Below are positions 34,957-38,166 of a stretch of 38,166 nucleotides of DNA, piece after piece. The notes under the pieces are model-generated. The model was not told the DNA's origin. It saw only the letters and a program-made list of their open reading frames with translations, and did not search any database. Within the stretch, counting starts at the first letter, position 1. Every line of letters begins with the position of its first letter. The position numbers were made by a program, and so were the translations under genes. The DNA is from Lactococcus fujiensis JCM 16395 (GTDB lineage: Bacteria; Bacillota; Bacilli; Lactobacillales; Streptococcaceae). The stretch lies in NCBI RefSeq assembly GCF_002441655.1, contig NZ_JXJU01000010.1, positions 13,958 to 52,123 on the forward strand, in the 5' to 3' direction.

Positions 34957-35805
34957 ATGAATATTGTATTTTCAGACGTTGATGGAACTTTCCAATCACT
35001 AGGAGAGCCTATCTCACCTGTTAATTTAGAAGCAATTAATTATTTGGAAAACAGAGGGGACCGTTTTGTTTTTGTGACTGGTCGTGGTATCGATATGGCC
35101 ACAAGTCTTCTCGAAGAAGTTGGTGTTGATTGTGATCTGATTTTTGGTAATGGTGCTGGATTAAAATTAAAGGGCCAAAAGCCCGAATATCGGAATTGTT
35201 TAACTTTTGATCATTTAAGTAATATTTTACCTATATTAGACGAATTAGAAATATTATATTTTGTTCACACAGATAATGAAACAATCATTCAGACGATGGA
35301 TCGATACGAAAGGAATCTGGATGAATTAAGCCTTAGTTTAGCAAAAGTAGGTGACAAGCATGCTGAAATTATGGATTTTAAACGTCACTATTTCGCACAA
35401 GAGTGTTTACAAGTTCCTTCTGTATTGGAGTACTTTGCACAACGTAAGGATAAAAAAATCATTAAAATTGAGCTGATGGAAGCCAGTGATGAAAAACGCG
35501 ACTTCATTCGTGAAAAGTTAAGCAAACAATCGGTCATGGCTTTTTCATCTTTTATTAAAACGCTTGAAATTGTAAATCCTTTAAGTTCAAAAGGGAGTGC
35601 AATTCAAAATTACTTGTCTAATTTTGAGAATTATACAAGTTTTGGGATTGGTGATGGTGAGAATGATTTGTCAATGTTTGATACGGTAGATGTATCCGTA
35701 ACAGTAGCAGATGCAGCACAACCAATCAAAGATCAATGTGATTATGTCTCACTGGCTTGTAATGAGGGTGGTGTAGGTCATTTTATATTAGCTAACTGTA
35801 AATAA
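34957..35805 (+). CDS. HAD-superfamily (Cof-type) phosphatase
   Basis: A 282-residue hydrolase. Motif I is FSDVDGTF (nucleophile Asp7, Asp9), motif II FVTGRG, motif III a Lys around NPLSSKGSAIQNY, and motif IV FGIGDGENDLSMF. A cap domain sits between motifs II and III. Cof-type enzymes remove phosphate from sugar phosphates or flavin/pyridoxal phosphates; the substrate here is unknown. GAGGGA precedes the ATG. It is monocistronic, with a terminator at 35922. Confidence 0.88.
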   Translation: MNIVFSDVDGTFQSLGEPISPVNLEAINYLENRGDRFVFVTGRGIDMATSLLEEVGVDCDLIFGNGAGLKLKGQKPEYRNCLTFDHLSNILPILDELEILYFVHTDNETIIQTMDRYERNLDELSLSLAKVGDKHAEIMDFKRHYFAQECLQVPSVLEYFAQRKDKKIIKIELMEASDEKRDFIREKLSKQSVMAFSSFIKTLEIVNPLSSKGSAIQNYLSNFENYTSFGIGDGENDLSMFDTVDVSVTVADAAQPIKDQCDYVSLACNEGGVGHFILANCK

Positions 35806-35921
35806 TCTAAATTTTGAAAAAGAAAAAACCATAAGAAAAGGGCCTTTCTAGATTTATTATTTGAAAGCTTTCAATGAATAACTGATGTTCTTTTTGAACC
35901 AATTAATATAGTCGAAATTTT

Positions 35922-35948
35922 AAAAGACCTACGATATGTAGGTCTTTT
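35922..35948. terminator. Terminator downstream of the HAD gene
   Basis: AAAAGACCTAC pairs with GTAGGTCTTTT around GATAT. The stop codon is 117 bases upstream; the region between contains a palindrome TTGAAAGCTTTCAA at 35861-35874 of unknown role. Confidence 0.8.
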
Positions 35949-35994
35949 CTTATCCAATCATCACATATCATTTACAAGAAAAGAATTTAAATCA

Positions 35995-36003
35995 TGTTAT
36001 AAT
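35995..36003 (+). promoter_or_regulatory. Extended -10 promoter of nrtR-niaP
   Basis: TGTTATAAT is a TG-n-TATAAT extended -10. TTTACA at 35971-35976 is a possible -35 but with 21-bp spacing. Transcription near 36010 would give an untranslated leader of about 129 nt. Confidence 0.55.
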
Positions 36004-36043
36004 GAGTATAAATAGGGGAAATCTAATAAATCTATATTTTACT

Positions 36044-36093
36044 GGCCACAGTTATCCAAGTGATTTAACTTGTGAAAATGTGGTCGTTTGGAT
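36044..36093 (+). promoter_or_regulatory. Structured 5' leader of nrtR with crossing complementary segments
   Basis: GGCCACA (36044-36050) can pair with TGTGGTC (36079-36085, one G-U), enclosing the hairpin CAAGT/ACTTG (36057-36061 with 36068-36072). ATCCAA (36054-36059) can instead pair with TTGGAT (36088-36093), which competes with the inner hairpin and crosses the outer stem. A T-rich run (36096-36104) follows. The arrangement suggests a two-state RNA, but no known riboswitch is recognised. Confidence 0.4.
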
Positions 36094-36138
36094 TGTTCTT
36101 TTTTATAAACAAAAAATCAAAGTAATGGGAGGAAGGTT

Positions 36139-36873
36139 ATGATTAATGTTGCAATCGCACGTCCATTAATCACAATAACGAATGTTATTTGGTGTTACGA
36201 TTCGTTAAGTCAAAAGATAAAAGTTTTACTTGTAAAAAGGGAAGACCGTCCTTTTGAAGAATATTGGGCACTGCCCGAAACTTTTTTGAGAGATAACGAG
36301 AACGCTCGTACGGCATCTTTAAGATTAGTTAAAGAACGAATAGGTCTTGATTTGCCTGAAATTCACGCTGAGCAATTAGCAACTTTTACAGCACCATCAC
36401 GAAATCCTGATGGTAGAGCCATCTCACTGAGTTACATGATTTTTTTACCTGAATGTACTAATCTTATTGTAGGTCCTGGGGCAGTAGATGTCGCTTGGTT
36501 TGACCTAGTGTATGTTAAAAATAAACATTTTGAATTTATCAATGATAATTTAAGATTCACCACATTGGATGATAATGAGTACATCACCATAGAAGATTCA
36601 ACAAAGCGATTGGCTTTTGACCACAATTGGATATTAACAGTTGCTTGTAATAGAATCATTAATAAACTTGATTATCAGCCCACGATATTGTTAATCTTAG
36701 GAGTTTCTTTTACTTTGAAAGAGGCTCGTCATATTTTTGAATTATTTGGGAAGTATGAACCCGATAATTCTAACTTTTTGCAAAACCATAAAAAAATATT
36801 AGAACCAGATGGTCGTATTGAAAAGCAAGGTCCTGGAAGACCTGCAAAAAAATATCGCTTGACTTTAAATTGA
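36139..36873 (+). CDS. nrtR: NrtR-like regulator (Nudix domain plus winged helix)
   Basis: A 244-residue protein: N-terminal Nudix-like domain (about 10-150, with VLLVKREDRPFEEYWALPETFLRD) and a C-terminal winged helix (about 165-244, ending GRIEKQGPGRPAKKYRL). This two-domain layout is that of NrtR, an ADP-ribose-responsive repressor of NAD and niacin genes. The Nudix box reads ETFLRDNENARTASLRLVKERIGL, so the REUxEE catalytic core has become RLVKER and hydrolase activity is probably lost, as in other regulators of the family. GGGAGGAAGG precedes the ATG. The niacin transporter gene follows after 62 bases, which supports the role. Confidence 0.78.
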   Translation: MINVAIARPLITITNVIWCYDSLSQKIKVLLVKREDRPFEEYWALPETFLRDNENARTASLRLVKERIGLDLPEIHAEQLATFTAPSRNPDGRAISLSYMIFLPECTNLIVGPGAVDVAWFDLVYVKNKHFEFINDNLRFTTLDDNEYITIEDSTKRLAFDHNWILTVACNRIINKLDYQPTILLILGVSFTLKEARHIFELFGKYEPDNSNFLQNHKKILEPDGRIEKQGPGRPAKKYRLTLN

Positions 36874-36922
36874 AACTATGATAAACTCTCACAAGATAAT
36901 AAAAGTTAAAAATACTTTTATT
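36859..36922 (+). promoter_or_regulatory. Promoter and inverted-repeat operator before niaP
   Basis: TTGACT (36859-36864) and TAAACT (36882-36887) with 17-bp spacing could start a transcript near 36894. The perfect inverted repeat AATAAAAGT-N7-ACTTTTATT (36898-36922) lies at that start point and is a candidate NrtR operator. It could also fold as a weak AT-rich hairpin in RNA. Confidence 0.45.
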
Positions 36923-36935
36923 AAGAGAGGGAATT

Positions 36936-38096
36936 ATGAGAAAGAGACGACATATATTAATGATCGTTGGGACGGCATGGATGATAGATGCACTAGATGT
37001 GGCACTTTTATCATTTATTATGCCCCTTTTAAAAAATGATTGGCATCTAAATCCAACTCAACTTGGCTTATTAGGTTCTGTTACATCCGTAGGGATGATA
37101 GTTGGGGCTTTCTTATGTGGCCGACTATCAGATAAATTTGGCCGGAAGCGTGTGATGTTATGGACCCTTTTTATTTTTTCATTGAGCAATTTGGCATTAT
37201 CATTAGCACCAGATGTCAATTGGTTTATGTTTATACGATTCATTACAGGTATTGGATTAGGTGGTGAACTTCCCGTTGCTGCGGCGTTATTGGCTGATCA
37301 TTATAGGGGGAAAGAACGTGAAAAGATCCTTATTCTTGGAGACAGCTTTTGGGCCTATGGTTGGATTCTTGCCTCATTAATGGCCTTCCTTATTATTCCT
37401 TACTTTGGTTGGCGAATCACTGCTGCTTTAGTTTCGATTTTTTCTGTATATGCTTTTATTTTAAGAAAACATCTTCCTGATGATCCAAAAGTCGGATCAC
37501 CAAAGGAAAACGCATTAAAAATTTTATTTTCTAGAACTTATCGGTCACCACTTATTACATTGAGCATCCTTTGGTTCATCACGATGTTAACTTATTATGG
37601 TATTTTCCTGTGGCTTCCAAGTATCCTTGTGATAAAAGGTTTTTCAATTGTGAACTCATTAGGTTTTACGCTAATGATTTCGATAGCCCAATTACCTGGT
37701 TACTATCTTGCCGCATTTCTAATGGATAAAATGAACCGGAAAATCCTATTAAGCATTTATCTTATGGGGACGATTATTTCTTGTCTATTTTTTGGATTTG
37801 GAAATAATATTGAGCTCATTTTAGTCGCTGGAGCATTCATGTCATTCTTTGATCTTGGTGCATGGGGAATTTTAATCGCGCTTACACCCACACAATTTCC
37901 AATTGAAATCAGAGGAAGTGGGATGGGAACTGCACAAGCTGTCGGAAGGATTGGTGCGACGATTGGTCCCTTTCTTGTCGGATGGATGATTGGAATTGGT
38001 TTTGGCATATCAACTGTCCTCATATTATTCGTTGTCCTCTTATTTATTGCGATAGTAGTTCTCTTTTTTGGATTCAATTTAAGAAATTATGAATGA
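36936..38096 (+). CDS. niaP: NiaP-like nicotinate/niacin transporter (MFS)
   Basis: A 386-residue major facilitator protein with 12 membrane segments. It has the MFS loop motif GRLSDKFGRKRVM (after helix 2) and TGIGLGGELPVAAALLADHY (helix 4). Stretches such as ESFWA-like GDSFWAYGW, YYGIFLWLPSILVIKGFS, AQLPGYYLAAFLMDK and FFDLGAWGILIALTP closely follow my recollection of Bacillus subtilis NiaP. It would import nicotinate or nicotinamide for NAD synthesis. Its position after an NrtR-like regulator strengthens this. AAGAGAGGG lies upstream of the ATG. Confidence 0.78.
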   Translation: MRKRRHILMIVGTAWMIDALDVALLSFIMPLLKNDWHLNPTQLGLLGSVTSVGMIVGAFLCGRLSDKFGRKRVMLWTLFIFSLSNLALSLAPDVNWFMFIRFITGIGLGGELPVAAALLADHYRGKEREKILILGDSFWAYGWILASLMAFLIIPYFGWRITAALVSIFSVYAFILRKHLPDDPKVGSPKENALKILFSRTYRSPLITLSILWFITMLTYYGIFLWLPSILVIKGFSIVNSLGFTLMISIAQLPGYYLAAFLMDKMNRKILLSIYLMGTIISCLFFGFGNNIELILVAGAFMSFFDLGAWGILIALTPTQFPIEIRGSGMGTAQAVGRIGATIGPFLVGWMIGIGFGISTVLILFVVLLFIAIVVLFFGFNLRNYE

Positions 38097-38132
38097 AGAA
38101 GAAAAAAAATAGGTCACAAAAAGATATTATTA

Positions 38133-38155
38133 ATAGCATCATTTATTGATGTTAT
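38133..38155 (+). terminator. Possible weak terminator after niaP
   Basis: ATAGCATCA pairs with TGATGTTAT (one G-U) around TTTAT, 37 bases after the stop. The following sequence (CCTTAAATCTT) is poor in T, so termination is uncertain and the window ends here. Confidence 0.35.
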
Positions 38156-38166
38156 CCTTAAATCTT

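Noticed and set aside
35861-35874. TTGAAAGCTTTCAA as a cre site
   Set aside because: The central CG of the cre consensus is missing and no promoter or gene start is close by.
36044-36093. Simple H-type pseudoknot in the nrtR leader
   Set aside because: Only two bases would have to span the seven-pair outer stem, so both long stems are unlikely to coexist in a classical H-type fold. Mutually exclusive pairing is the better reading.

Overview
The window is AT-rich Gram-positive DNA with strong AAGGAGG-type ribosome binding sites. It carries a single-recombinase xerS gene, catabolic acetolactate genes (als, aldB) and a dprA-topA-trmFO run. Together these point to a lactic acid bacterium of the Streptococcaceae, most likely Lactococcus or a close relative. 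The genus is an inference from gene content; there is no rRNA in the window.

Layout. 1-943: the 3' part of an FMN riboswitch, then the riboflavin transporter ribU. 1023-11432: a beta-glucan or beta-glucoside use locus with an RpiR-type regulator, three cytoplasmic glycoside hydrolases (GH5, GH3, GH1), an LplABC-type ABC importer without its ATPase, and a YesL-type (DUF624) membrane protein. The intergenic regions in front of GH5 and GH1 share a dyad repeat and a promoter/cre-like block, so they look like duplicated control regions. 11521-15642: a heterodimeric multidrug-type ABC exporter, preceded by a 27-codon leader ORF, an intrinsic terminator, further mini-ORFs and a palindrome. 15769-17588: als. 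17755-20336: a YtrA-type GntR regulator with its operator, and an ABC ATPase/permease pair. 20619-20910: a 60-aa small protein and a compact candidate small RNA with anti-Shine-Dalgarno sequence. 21368-23326: a LysR regulator converging on a YeiH-type transporter. 23976-26027: an AlkZ/YcaQ-like protein and the tRNA hydroxylase trhO (minus strand). 26186-31650: aldB, dprA, topA, trmFO. 31697-35805: xerS (minus strand), hpt, a DadA-like FAD oxidoreductase, and a Cof-type HAD phosphatase. 35922-38096: a structured 5' leader, then an NrtR-like regulator and a NiaP-like nicotinate transporter.

How the genes work together. In the sugar locus, oligosaccharides would bind the lipoprotein, enter through the two permeases (powered by a shared ATPase encoded elsewhere) and be cut inside the cell by GH5, GH3 and GH1. 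The GH1 enzyme has the sequence signature of 6-phospho-beta-glucosidases although no PTS gene is nearby. Als and AldB together convert pyruvate to acetoin but sit about 8.7 kb apart under separate promoters. NrtR and NiaP form a niacin uptake and control pair.

The least ordinary signals are the leader-peptide/attenuator region of the ABC exporter, the candidate anti-SD small RNA, the duplicated control element of the glucan locus, the enlarged P6 arm of the FMN riboswitch and the long structured leader before nrtR.
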